This document shows, piece by piece, positions 11,158 through 22,689 of a DNA stretch of 64,000 nucleotides. Origin of the DNA: Mucor racemosus (Eukaryota; Mucoromycota; Mucoromycetes; Mucorales; Mucoraceae); the NCBI GenBank assembly GCA_027405735.1, contig JAPEHQ010000010.1, forward strand, positions 1,364,001-1,428,000, given 5' to 3'. The stretch's first letter is position 1. Each line of letters opens with the position of its first letter. The notes below the pieces were generated by a model. That model saw only the letters and a program-made list of their open reading frames with translations, was not told the origin of the DNA and ran no database searches. The position numbers were made by a program, and so were the translations under genes.

Positions 11158-12777
11158 TTAGGCATCATCGATTTTATCTGCAAATGTAACACCTCTCTTC
11201 TTTTCCTTCTTCATCGACTTGGCAAGTTTATACTTTAGAGTATGTACATATTTAAGATGTCTTCTAAAGTAGTATTTTTCTTGGAATTTTTTATCACATT
11301 TTGCGCAATAAAAATCAGGGCTATCAATGTCGATTTCTACATCATTGTTAACCTTCCTTTTTGCTTGTTTATATACAATTTCATGCACTGACTTCAAATG
11401 GCTTCTGTAATAATATTTTCCTTTAAATTGCTTTTCACATCTTGGACAATAAAAATTTGGGCAATCAATATCTATTGGTGCATCAGGGTTCTTGAACTCA
11501 CGGTCGAATACCATATGATGTACAGATCTGCAATGTTGGCGATGTTGTGCCAAGTTAAACTTTGTTGATTTGCATACACGACAATAAAAATCGGGATCAT
11601 GTGGATCAGGAAGAAGATGAATTAGTTCATTAACTGCACCAGTGTTTACACGTCGTGGTGGTTTTATAAAATGTATATGTTCGAGATGTACACGATAACC
11701 ATATTTGTTTGAATATGTTTTTTTACAGACACGGCAAAAAAAGTTGGGATCATCAATAATTGGCTGTAATGGAGCATTAGATTCCTTGGCTCGTTTCCGT
11801 TTTTTAATAGCCATGCTGTTTACTTCTTGTTCCAAGTAATTGATGGTTCGTTTTCTCAAAGTAATACGAGAAACAATGGAATCAGCTCCTGGCTTCGTTA
11901 TAGTCTTCAAATCTATAGTTTTTGATTTTAAAATGCCTTTAATAGTATTTGCAGATTTTGTTGTTGATTCAGTGCTTGTCTCTTTGGGTTGCCTCAAGAT
12001 TTGGTTGGAATCACCAGCCTCTGGTTTAATGCTAGTAGGATCGCCCTTTTTTTTGGACGTTTCTTTCACTCCGCGTATATTGTGAATACTATACAAGTGC
12101 TTCCGATATTTCTTTCTATCTTCATACTTTTTTTGACAAGTTTGACAATAGAAATTAGGATCAAAAGGATCAGGTGCAATGTTTGCGTTCTGATTGATTA
12201 TAGCCATACTATGCACTTTCCTCAAATGCGCTTTAAAGTTATTTTTATTAGAATATGTATCTTCGCAAGCTTGACAATAGTTGTTGGGATCATTAATTAC
12301 AGGCAAGATCTTTTTGTTGACAGTTAGTATTAGATCATGCTTGTGAGCTGCTCCCATGTGTATTTCGTAATGTCGAGCTGTTTTGAATAGTTTTCCACAG
12401 TCTGGGCAGGGAAATGGAGGATCTTGATCATTTAAACGCAACCAATGTTTCTTGATTAACTCCTTGATATAATGCATTTTATGAATAGTTTTTAAATGGA
12501 ATACGTATGATCTATAGCCTTCGATTTCATATTTGCATATATCGCATTGATAGCGATTATCCTGAAGTTGCAATTGAGGCGACTCATCTTGTTCTATTAC
12601 ATGAATTAATGACGTGTTTGTTTGCAATTAAAAAACCAAAGCCATACCATTGTCATTGTCATTGTCATTGTCACTGTCATTGTCATTGTCATTGACATTA
12701 CTAGGCTCATCATTATTGAGATCTTTCTTTAATTCAATAGCAGGTTTATCAATTTTAATGACATTTCTCAATCGCAT
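11158..12777 (-). CDS. C2H2 zinc-finger protein with eight fingers
   Basis: Two exons, 12777-12648 and 12593-11158, encode 521 aa. The 54-nt intron (GTATGG...AATAG) removes an in-frame TAA, which is why the long open frame seems to lack an ATG. Eight C2H2 fingers can be read, e.g. YQCDICKYEIEGYRSYVFHL, FPCPDCGKLFKTARHYEIHM, FCRVCKKTYSNKYGYRVHLE and YCAKCDKKFQEKYYFRRHLK. Most are preceded by a repeated linker of the form D-x-D/P-x-F-Y/F-C, so the array grew by duplication. The linker between fingers 4 and 5 and the C-terminus are rich in Lys/Arg, suggesting nuclear import. A DNA- or RNA-binding regulator is likely, target unknown. The start could lie upstream (in-frame Met codons at about 12825 and 12894). 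Confidence 0.75.
12650..12694. repeat. hexanucleotide microsatellite in exon 1 of the zinc-finger gene
   Basis: About seven copies of ATTGTC (GACAAT on the coding strand), one altered to ACTGTC, encoding Asn-Asp repeats. It abuts the exon 1 splice donor, so length change would alter protein length without frameshift. Confidence 0.8.
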
Positions 12778-14460
12778 GTTGGTGAAAAACACGTAAACTA
12801 GATAAGGGGATGCTTTAATGTAAAACATGTGGGATCTGTCTTTTTGGTAAACAGCCCACAAGCCACTTGTTAGTACCTTCGTGTAAACCTTCACGTAACT
12901 TTACCAAGCTGCATGTGCGAGTTAAATTATCAATTTATGAATAGGGAATGCTTTAAAATACCCAAATCAACACAAATTTTATTAGGTATACACCCAAAAG
13001 TTGAACTGAGGAAACACAGGAATGCAATTGACCATTCTATATTTTGTATCCATTTTATTAAAAAGCAGAGCGTGTTCTAGGATACACAAGGCAGATTTGA
13101 ATTTGCATAATTAAGTAATTGGGCATATGAATGCTCCAAAATTAAAAATTAAACTGTCAAACGCGTTTTACACAATAACTCACTCTTAAAAGTGTCGTGA
13201 ATCACTGTTTGTTCGTATGAACAAATGTAAATATCATTGTTTCACCAAAACTTGCATGAATTGCCGCTTTGTTGCTGGTAATTTGACACCCATATAAAAC
13301 CCAACATGTCATTTTTGAAGCGTTTTCACTAACCAAAAATACAATAGATTTCAAATCATAAAATTAAAATATGGGTAAAAATTAAGATCCAAGTAAAAAA
13401 TATGTAAATTAAATCAATAATAGAAAAACAAGGAAAAGAAAAGGATAGCACACTGCTATATATACTCTTTCCGATCTTATCAAAAAACTGACTCTGCATC
13501 TAACCATGGTCGTAGAGTACAGAACCTGAATTAATTATAATTTTTTCATGGATGTCAACTCTAGAGTGTAATAATATAAGTATAAAGTTACATAGAGCCT
13601 GATTTAAATATATCTTTTCTCATGGATCTCGGCTCTAGATTGTGATGTATTTATAAATCCTTTGACCACATTAACATGGAAATATGATTTATTCATAAAC
13701 TGCTATATGGGTCAAACTGTGCTGTACCTAAAATTAGAAACATTGCCCGAATACTTTTTGTGGGGAGTAATAGTATAGCATATTTTTATTAAGATTTCCA
13801 ATTTGATTTTATAACGTTAATTCATCAAATATGAAACCATTTGATTTGCAGCCCCTGATTTCTTGAGTTTACAGAAATTAGGATCAAAACAACGCGTAAT
13901 ATCAAACCAAAAAGAAAAGTAAACTCAAATTAATGTTCCACTCATTATTGTAAGCAATCAAAAGACGTTTCATTTGAAAGCCATCAAATATGTGGAATAT
14001 GGTGTGGTTTCGATAATGGCCCCACTTGGTTTCACTTGACTCTCTCCGACCTTTATCTCGTTATCTTTAAGAACCCCGACACACTAACCCTTTGAAAGAT
14101 TGATTCATTAGAAACAATAGAAACGATGAACTTTGAAAAGTTCATGAGCCGTGTTCTTGTATTGACAATCATTGCTGAAAAATTATCATTGACTCTACTA
14201 AAAAAAGATCTCTGTATTTAGACCATACATTTATATTTGATACTTGCAATATCAGTGATTTCATATATATATATATATATGTATAATCGTTAATTGCGTC
14301 AATATGAATTACAAATGTCGGGATCCTTTGACCTTTAACATGATAATTTAGGTACGATTTAAAAATGCTAGTATTTGACCTCCTCTCTACTTATCATCAT
14401 TATGATCATATACAACAGATTAGTAATTAAAAAATAAAAGTACACTAAATCGGATCGGAT
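12778..14460. other. intergenic, no gene seen
   Basis: A long AT-rich spacer upstream of both the zinc-finger gene (-) and pyruvate decarboxylase (+). It holds one short direct repeat (13521-13657) and an AT dinucleotide run near 14265-14280, but no convincing coding sequence. Confidence 0.5.
13521..13657. repeat. two-unit direct repeat (about 64 bp, 73-bp spacing)
   Basis: Units at 13521-13586 and 13594-13657 share the pattern AGARCCTGA-TTAA-TATA...TTTTYTCATGGATSTC..CTCTAGAKTGT. No function is evident. Confidence 0.6.
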
Positions 14461-14466
14461 TAGCTT

Positions 14467-14512
14467 TCCGTTTCTCCCCTCCCCCCCCTCCTCTCTCACC
14501 TCCTCCCCCTTG
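14467..14512 (+). promoter_or_regulatory. pyrimidine-rich tract upstream of pyruvate decarboxylase
   Basis: A C/T-only run interrupted by two A's (CTCCCCTCCCCCCCCTCCTC and onward), standing out in AT-rich surroundings, about 460 bp before the start codon. C-rich tracts of this kind can bind zinc-finger regulators of glycolytic genes in fungi; that role is inference. Confidence 0.3.
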
Positions 14513-14898
14513 CGTACATATAACTGAAAACGCTCAATTTGTAGCTCTATACAGACACTACAAGATACAAGAAGCATTTCACATAATTTATTTCAGAAAT
14601 GTGCAAATGTTTGCAAACGATTATAAATCAAATTTTGGGTCAATAGTAATTTTTCAAGAGGATTAAATTATTTGTAAAAGAACAAGCAAAGAATACCGGT
14701 CGACAAACATTGGAATTGATGACAAGATACAGCTTTTTCGTACAAAGAAGACATAAACTACGCAAAAAGTGGTATCTGATCAGATTAAATCTTGCGGATT
14801 CTTCCGCCATGAACTAATAGTTGGTAGTGGTTTCACATTTAAAACTCATTATAGTTATCACCTGTTATCGCTACCATTGTTCCTGAGAAATAAATTAA

Positions 14899-14908
14899 TA
14901 TATAAAGG
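14899..14908 (+). promoter_or_regulatory. TATA box of pyruvate decarboxylase gene
   Basis: TATATAAAGG lies about 65 nt upstream of the ATG at 14968, with a CAATTAAATTAAATTTCAAAAA leader in between, as in many strongly expressed fungal genes. Confidence 0.6.
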
Positions 14909-14967
14909 TTAAGAAATCAACTGTCAAAATCCTCATTAATTCAATCAATTAAATTAAATTTCAAAAA

Positions 14968-16773
14968 ATGCCTTCTATTACTATCGGTGAACACCTTATC
15001 AAGCGTCTTTCTGAGGTTGGTATCGATACTGTCTTCGGTCTTCCTGGTGATTACAATATGGTAAGTGGATTATTAGTACTTTTTTGACTGACTCATAAAC
15101 TAACTGAATAATAAATAGCCTCTTTTGGATATCATTGAGGATAGTGGTTACATGACTTGGGGAAACAATGCTAACGAATTGAATGCTTCTTATGCTGCTG
15201 ATGGCTATGCTCGTGTTAAGGGTTGTGGTGCTATTGTTACTACATTTGGTGTTGGTGAACTTTCAGCTGTCAATGGTCTCGCTGGTTCTTACTCTGAAAT
15301 GGTACCTGTTATCCACATTGTTGGTACTCCCACTTCTCAATCTCAAAAGTCTAAAGCCATGTTGCATCATTCTCTTGGTAATGGTGATTTTGATGTCTTT
15401 GTCAAGATGTCTGAAAAGATTTCTGCTGCTACTGCTCAATTAACTCTTGAAAATGCCATCACTGAAATTGATCGTGTTATTCAAACTGCATATACTAGTA
15501 AGCGTACTGGTTACATTGCGCTTCCTATTGACTTAATTTTGGCCGAGGTTGAAGTACCTGCTGTTCTTCCTCTTCAATTACTCCCTGCTAAAAACCCTGA
15601 GGTTATTCAAGAAATTGCCATCAAGAAAATCCTCGAGTGTATAAGCCATGCCAAGCACCCTGCTATCGTTGTTGATGGTTGTGTCCTTCGTCATCATCTC
15701 AAGAAGGAGGTCAACGAGTTTGTTCAACGTTCTGGGTTCCCTACCTTTACTGCTCCTATGGGTAAAGGTGCTGTTGATGAAGATGTCCCTAATTATCGTG
15801 GTGTCTATACCGGTAACGTTACCCTTGAGGGTATTACTGCTGAGATTGAGCAAGCTGATCTTTTGATTGAATTGGGTTCCATCAAGTCTGACTTCAACAC
15901 TGGTAACTTTTCTTATGGTTTGGACAAGACCAAGACTATCTCTCTTCATAGTTTTGGTACTACTATTTATCATGCTGAGTATCCCAAGGTTGGCATGACT
16001 GAATTGTTGCCTCTTTTAACTGCTGCTCTTCCCGAGCGCAAATCTGCTTTGGCATTTGCTCCTCGTATTAGACCTGAACCTATTGACAATAGCACTAATG
16101 AAATTACTCACAATTACCTTTGGAACAAGGTTCCTGAATACATCAAACCCAACAGTATCGTAGTTGCTGAAACTGGCACCTCTGAGTTTGGTGTCTTCAA
16201 TATGAAAAGCCCAAAGAATACAACTTTCATTAGTCAAATCCTCTGGGGCTCTATTGGTTATTCTGTCGGTGCAGCTGTTGGTGCGGCTATTGCTAACCGT
16301 CAAAAGAAAGTATATCTCTTTGTTGGTGATGTAAGTTTATGTTTCACTTTATTTATGAGCATTTTATTAACAATTATTTGAATTCATAGGGTTCCTTCCA
16401 ATTGACTTTCCAAGAAATTTCTGTCTTTATTCATCATGGATTGACACCTGTCATTTTCTTATTGAACAACGATGGTTACCTTATCGAAAAATTGATTCAT
16501 GGTCCTGATAGAGCTTATAACAATTATCAGATGTGGCAATACAGCAAGACCCTTGACTTCTTTGGTGGTCATTTGAAGAACAATACTACTGAAACTAAAA
16601 AGCCTTCAGCTATTGGTTTCGAGGATAAGGTCTCTACTCGTGAAGAATTTGAGGCTGCTATGGAGATTGTTAGTCAAGAGCCCAACAAGATTCACTTTTT
16701 GGAGGTTATCATGCCTCGCTTTGATGCTCCTCGTGAACTTAAACTCTTGGTTGCCACTTCTGAAAACCGCTAA
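14968..16773 (+). CDS. pdc: pyruvate decarboxylase
   Basis: Three exons, 14968-15060, 15119-16330 and 16390-16773, encode 562 aa, the usual family length. The enzyme converts pyruvate to acetaldehyde and CO2 with thiamine diphosphate and Mg2+ in the cytosol, the first step of ethanol fermentation. Catalytic residues fall where the yeast enzyme has them: Glu51 (GNNANELNASYAADGYAR) and His114-His115 (AMLHHSLG). The cofactor-binding motif GDGSFQLT...NND spans residues 434-463 and is cut by the second intron right after GD. Codon use is strongly biased towards C/T-ending codons, unlike its neighbours, which suggests high expression. The promoter has a TATA box and an upstream pyrimidine tract. 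An indolepyruvate or phenylpyruvate decarboxylase is possible but less likely given fungal PDC-like spacing throughout. Confidence 0.93.
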
Positions 16774-17035
16774 AGCCTTCTTCTCACATCATATCTCCAT
16801 TTATATACATTTAATTCATACATTATAATCCCTCATATCTCAAATAAAACAATATTTTATTACATTGAAGTTTATGATGTCCTAAATATTATTTTCTATA
16901 TTGCATGTATCAAAAATCATCCAAAAAAACCACCCCTGGAACTTTAATATATAATAAAACATTGAAAAACAAAAAGACTTAGCTTAGAAACTATTATTTG
17001 CAAGCTTATAAAATTTCAAGATATTTGACATTTTA

Positions 17036-17155
17036 GATTGAGATTTTAAGCGGGGAAAAACAAGTATATCACTTTTGAAGCCTTTATACTCACTGAAAAA
17101 TCAATATGAATAGAAATAACTTTTTTGTCAATATTCTGTAGCATCTCAAGTATAG
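17036..17155. repeat. dispersed repeat, partner at 28415-28530
   Basis: The two stretches share long runs such as AGCCTTTATACTC.CTGAAAAAT and ATGAATAGAAATA followed by TTTTGTAGCATCTC-like sequence, in the same orientation. Repeat family unidentified. Confidence 0.7.
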
Positions 17156-17423
17156 CCCTATATTTTTCATTTCCTGATTATCTATTGAAATGGGGCACGC
17201 TCCGATTTTGAATATCATCATATAAAATTGTATCATCAGATATGCACATGTAACTGAGCTTCAATTCAAAAAAGTGTTGTTGAGAAATGGGTCTCGGGAT
17301 TTAAAATAATAGTAGAAATAAAATGGATAGATCAGATAATATGTTACTGATCGTTATAAAATGATATGTGTAATGTATTTAAGAGTAATAATTGTCAAGA
17401 GTAAATAATAAAAGATACAAAAA

Positions 17424-17636
17424 TGATGGTTTCCTTTCTTAATTTAAAAGGATGTATTCAATTAATGCACTTAAGAGGATAGTTTCCTGTCTATTAGTAA
17501 CAGAATGTATTCCAGGCTTAAGATTTGTAATAACAATATTGACGGTTTCCTAACGACTTAACAAGGATGTATCCAATAATGTACTTAAGAGGATAGTTAT
17601 CTATTATATAGAATGTATTCCAGGCTTAAGATTTAG
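17424..17636. repeat. two-unit tandem repeat of about 105 bp
   Basis: Each unit runs GATGGTTTCCT-like, AAGGATGTATYCAAT, ACTTAAGAGGATAGTT, then AGAATGTATTCCAGGCTTAAGATTT. The second unit is slightly shorter. A likely local duplication of non-coding DNA. Confidence 0.75.
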
Positions 17637-19285
17637 ATTATAAACAAGTAAAAAGATACTAATGTATAAGGGATTGAGATTGCAGTAAATTACGATGTGA
17701 TTTACTAAAATAAAAAATAAAAAAATAAAAGCAGTAGAAATACAATTATAATCAGCTAAAGTTTTTATTACAAAAGATTTCTGAAGAGTTAAAATAATTG
17801 AAAAGTATGAGGGTATTTATAGTGATTTGGAGAACTTGGATACCATCAGACTTGAATGGATGTATATTTAGTAATCTTCCAGTTTTGAGTACATTGTTAT
17901 TGATTTGATATTTTAAGGGGTAAACTGTATAGAGCATTGACCATAAGGGATTGTACGTCAAGTGTGACAATATCGACCTTTTGGGAAATGGTTGTTTTTG
18001 TTTATTTCTGTTATATCTATTTTATGTAACCTTGATTTTTAAGGGGTAGTTTTTATATGCTTGAATCTTATTTATATTGATAGTGCAACTACGATATAGA
18101 TGAGTAGTTGACTAAATTGATATCTTTGTTTATTATCATTATTAATTTGGATAGAATCCTGTTTTGATATATATGTCATTTGTGTAATTGATTGCGCCGT
18201 GATCAAGGGTGCTATCATCTACACGACATGTATGGTTCAAAAAGGGTATTTCATATTCTTAGCATGCGTTTGTTATTGTGTTCAATTGAAGCGTTTGTTT
18301 ATTATCGTTGTTCACATTTCAAGTGGCATCATATTTTATGAGCGACACTTGAAATTTAGGTTGTTTTATTTTTATCAAGCGTTTTTAGTATGTAATTCCA
18401 CTGCAGAGATCTTAAATAAGAAAAGAGCTAATTTTTATTTAATATCATATTTTGGTGGCATATTTATAGAAAAAGATTGTTATTGTTTTACTGATTTAAG
18501 GATTGAAGAGGAAATGAATTCATGTTGGGGATAATATTTTAAGGGCCGAAAGGTCTGGTTTGCAACAGTGTTCAAATGGAAAAAAAATCCAAAAAAATCC
18601 AAAAAAATCCAAAAAAAACCTTTTATGTTTAATTGCTCACAGGAATGCATAGTAAGTTAGACTAGCTTATTAAATATCCTGGGTTCAGTTTTTAATTCTG
18701 AATCGATCTGTGTAGGTTTTGAAAATGTTTTTCTCATAAAATCCCTAGTAAATTTAATGTCAAATTTTAACGGTTTTTGATCAAAAAGTACCCTTTATTC
18801 AAATGCAACCCTAAAATATTTTATTTTTACATTATGCGCAACAAAATTATCTACAAAATGAGTATTTATAAGTAGCTGTAGCCCTATTTTTCGTGGGGAT
18901 ATTAATTTTTTTGACCATTTTTTTGTAAAAGCGAAAATTCATCCTTGTATATCCTCGTCCAAAATGTATCCATTTTTGTAGCACCAAAAATTAATCATTC
19001 AATTTCAATTTTCTCGACGAAAAATCAATATTTTTTGACGAGGTAAAATTCGTTGGATAGACGCTAATAAATATTATTTTATAGTTTTAGATTTGCATAC
19101 CTGTCATCCCTTCATGAATTTCTATACCACAAAAAGAGCTCTCACAAAATTTATAAAAAAATAAAAAAGTTCTTACAGCAATTCAAAACATAGATACTCT
19201 GGTAGAGAATGAAAAATAAAGTAGACTTTACTTAATAACCATCATTGCAATTCCTTAGTATTTTCTCGACTTATTTTCGTTTCAA

Positions 19286-19504
19286 ATGCGGTTCCTCAAT
19301 TTTAAGCCGGCCATTTCTGTATTATTCAAATTAGTGTTAGCTTGCGTGGTAGTTTTTCAAGCTTCTATTACTAGATTAATGAATATTGTGGAAAACTGCC
19401 TACAAGATGAAAAATGCAAAAGCCTGGAAAACTTGGTTGGAGCTTACCCATTTCGACAAAATTCAAATGTTGCGTTCACAAATCTGTGTACATTCTTTGG
19501 TTAA
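19286..19504 (+). CDS. hypothetical small protein (weak call)
   Basis: A 72-codon frame from an ATG. The N-terminus is hydrophobic (AISVLFKLVLACVVVFQAS, a possible signal peptide or membrane helix) and three cysteines follow. There is no homologue I recognise and no clear promoter, and it sits in a repeat-rich desert. It may be a chance frame. Confidence 0.18.
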   Translation: MRFLNFKPAISVLFKLVLACVVVFQASITRLMNIVENCLQDEKCKSLENLVGAYPFRQNSNVAFTNLCTFFG

Positions 19505-20312
19505 GATTGCGACACAGTTTAATATGATAAGTCCTAAATTGCTGTGTATTATGTTATAAAGGTCAGTCTATACTGTACGTATTGAGAAATGTGAAACTAG
19601 TGTGTGTTGCCTAGACTTAATTGGATATATATATATATAAATAGACTCATTTTAGATTAGTCATATGATTAGAGAATACGAATATTATAAAAGAAGATTC
19701 ATCGATCTTATAATAAAGTTTCTTACTTTTAGTGCGCTCTTTTATTTTATAACAGTTTTCCTTTATTTTTATTAGATAATTTAGTACATGTTTTTGCTTT
19801 GAGATTGATATAATTACCTGGTGTAACGTCAAAGCGCTCTCGGATATAGTGTATGTATATATTATGTAAATAATTTTCTTGCATATATACAGTATATAAT
19901 AATCAAGCAAATTTGCTTGATTTTGTTTTTGTTGAAACTTTGTGGGTTTATAGAAAATACATCAATACATTTATATTTTGTGTAGTATACGCTCTTCTTT
20001 TAAAACCGTCAATGATTTTACAAGTGCTTATTTGTATTATTCAATACTTTATATCTTATATAAGAACAAGAAATAGGAAATAATAAATAGACTGATAAAA
20101 CAATGAATTTCAGCCTTGTAATTTTTATTATGCAATATGAGGAATTGAAGAAAAAACAAATTAAGTAAAAAATTATGGGTCGAGATTATAAACAATGAAA
20201 TGCTCTAAGATAAAGGAAAAGTAACTTGTAGTTAATATAACTGGTTTAATGGAGTAGATAGTTAGCCATTCAAAAGAACGTTTCCAGCAACACCACGAGG
20301 AGGTCTATCTAC

Positions 20313-20603
20313 ATGTTGCCATTTGACTTTATAGCTTGTTTACCACCATACTATAAAGTGATATTGAAATTAAGCAGATGCTATGAAAACAATACGACTC
20401 CGATTGCCAGAAAGGGCTATAGTTTCCAGCCGGTTACCGTGAAAGAAGACTATAAGACCCTAAAAGGGGGAGAGGTCGCAAGTCCACGAATGGAGAGCAA
20501 CCAGGTTAAATTGACCCAGGATTACCGATTGTACAAACACAAACAACTGAGTATAGTAACCGAATTTACCGGGAAAGCATCAAAACAGATGCCATTCCAA
20601 TAA
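20313..20603 (+). CDS. hypothetical 96-aa frame in GC-richer island (weak call)
   Basis: An ATG-initiated frame with a charged, hydrophilic C-terminal half (VTVKEDYKTLKGG, VKLTQDYRLYKHKQ) in a patch less AT-rich than its surroundings, ending just before the 21-bp repeat array. It has no recognised domain. The opposite strand at 20260-20335 also reads as an exon-like peptide (KVKWQHVDRPPRGVAGN then stop), so the true coding strand is unclear. Either may be a relic. Confidence 0.22.
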   Translation: MLPFDFIACLPPYYKVILKLSRCYENNTTPIARKGYSFQPVTVKEDYKTLKGGEVASPRMESNQVKLTQDYRLYKHKQLSIVTEFTGKASKQMPFQ

Positions 20604-20739
20604 TGGTGGTAAAAGTTATCGCTTTTTTTGATCAAATCATTTTGATTCTTAAACCCGCGTAGGGTGTATCAAAAATCAGATAACAAAAAAAATGCTTTAA
20701 CTTCTGAGTAAACTATAGTAATTATGATCAAATCAAAGA

Positions 20740-22410
20740 AACATAACCAGAGAGACAAGACCAGATATACCAAATTGAGCTAAAAAAATAAATAAAGCAT
20801 ATGAGAAATCAGATATTTTAAATTGAGAACAGATGTTGATAGTACCTTTTGAACTTCAATAATAACGCACTTTCTTCATGAATTGGAACCAGAGAAGCAT
20901 TAATTTAGACCAGAATTGCATTAATCGAAACCAAATGAGGATGAATTGAGACATTGAGACAAGGTAAGGGTAAATTGAGTTCAGATAAGTAGACCTTGAC
21001 ACCAGAAGAGCACGAATTGGAATACCATAAACATAAATTTTGACCAGAAGAGCATACATTAGAAGCAAATAAGTATGAATCAGAATCAAATAAGCATAAA
21101 TTAATACCAAACAAACATGAATACAAACCGGAATAACACAAATTTAAACTGAAAGACCACGAGTTCAGGCTACAAGGATACGTCGTTAGACCAGACAGGC
21201 AATGCATTAAGATCAAAAGAGCACAAATTAAAGCCATATTAGCGTTATTGTAGACCAAATAAGCATAAGTTTAGACCAGAAGTGCACAAACTTAGGTTAG
21301 AAAAACACAGCGTTAGACCAGGAAAGCGTAAATGGAGACCATATTAGTAAGAATGAAGACCAGACTAGCATGATTTGAGATTTGAAGTATATGAATTAAA
21401 CCAGATGTAAAGAAATTGACACCAAATGAGCATGATGGTTTGGGGCCATATCAGTAAACTTGTATACCAGAAAACCGTAAAATTAGACTAATTAAAAGTA
21501 AATTAAGATTAGAGAAGCATATGAATCGATGGTAGTTAAAAATAATATAAGAACAGATTACCATAAGTTAAGACTAACTGTAAAGGAATTGAGATCAGAT
21601 AAGCATGATTTGAGACCCGATGAAGATGAATTTTGACCAAATACCTAAGAATGAGACCAGATAAGCATTATTTAAGACCAGTGACGAAGTAAAAACTTAT
21701 ACCAGAACTGCATTAATTGAGGCTAGACGAGCATGAAGCGAGACCAGAAGTAGATTCTTTAGACCATATAAAGATTAGTTAAAACCAGATAAACAGGAAT
21801 CAAAACCAGATGGGCATGAATTGAAAACAGGTAAGTACGAATTAAGACCAGAAAACCATATATTTATACCTGAAAAGCATGAATCGAGACCAGATATTGT
21901 AAAGAAATACCAAATAATGCAGGAAGCGACTAAATATAAAGAAACGAGGACCAGCAGTTACAGAAATATATCCAAATTTTGTGAATAGAAGACTACATCA
22001 TGTTACAGAAACCAGAACGCTTTTTGCACAAAAGTTACCAGATAAGGCCAGAAAAGGCCACATTTGTTTAGAGATATATGATTGCGCAAAATAGAGACGA
22101 GACATTATAGAAGAGAACCCAGATTTGTAAAAAAAACTTGAACCTTTGTAGAAGAGACAAAGATTTTGCATACTAGAGACCCAATTTTGTGCAGAGAAAG
22201 ACCTAATTCTACAAAGATATCAGATATTATTATCGTAAAAAGAGACTAGATTTTATAAAAGAACCACATTACCTTAAAAAAGACACCAGCTATTGTTTAA
22301 AAAGAACCGCTTTTGCAAAAAAAACACCACACGTTGTAGAGAAGGACCCAATTGTGCATATAAAACTGGATGTTGTGGACAGATACCAGATATTGCATAG
22401 ATACGCCATA
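20740..22410. repeat. degenerate minisatellite, 21-bp period
   Basis: About 1.65 kb of imperfect head-to-tail units with an approximate consensus AGATAAGCATGAATTGAGAC plus C (21 bp). For example, 21042-21130 reads as four consecutive 21-mers each ending ACC/AGC/ATC. From about 22070 the units shift to a second subtype (AAAGAGACCAGATATTGT-like, 19-23 bp). Because 21 is divisible by 3, long open frames of repetitive peptide appear on the minus strand; they are artefacts. The array is flanked by related sequences (CAAATCATTTTGA...CAAAAATCAGATAACAA) near 20632-20690 and 22428-22480. Confidence 0.8.
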
Positions 22411-22689
22411 GCTATCAACTGTTGGTTCAAATCATTTTGACTCACCGTGGCCAGTGGTGCGCCAAAAATCAGATAACAATAGCTGATAACCGACAGATAA
22501 ATAATCAAAGGAACCAAACGCAGATAGAATAAATCCCGTATCAGGATGAGCTAAAAGAAAGTTAAACAAGTAGAGCGACTTGTTTTTCTTTTACTCAAAC
22601 CTGGATACTAGGAAAGTTTATGATAAAAGCTTCGTTACAATTTTACGCGTCAGGCGTTACTTTAACGTCGAAACTTCCACCTAACCTTC

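Larger units (their letters stand above)
16774..19285. other. gene-poor region after pyruvate decarboxylase
   Basis: AT-rich, with tandem and dispersed repeats (see 17036 and 17424) and long A runs (three CCAAAAAAAT units near 18590-18615). Open frames here, e.g. 18199-18534, have no recognisable domain or coding bias, so I do not call them genes. Confidence 0.5.

Noticed and set aside
12507..12695. Frame ending in a Cys-His repeat (HCHCHC)
   Set aside because: It is the plus-strand reading of the Asn-Asp microsatellite in the zinc-finger gene.
15183..15443. Leu-rich plus-strand frame inside pyruvate decarboxylase
   Set aside because: It is a shadow of the strongly biased PDC coding sequence in another frame.
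18199..18534. 111-codon plus-strand frame
   Set aside because: It begins without an ATG (GTG/alternative start), lies in a repeat-rich desert, and has no domain or coding bias.
20856..21258. Overlapping minus-strand open frames of 84 and 117 codons with repetitive hydrophobic peptides
   Set aside because: They arise from the 21-bp minisatellite, whose period keeps any frame open; the peptides are the repeat translated and have no start context or domain.
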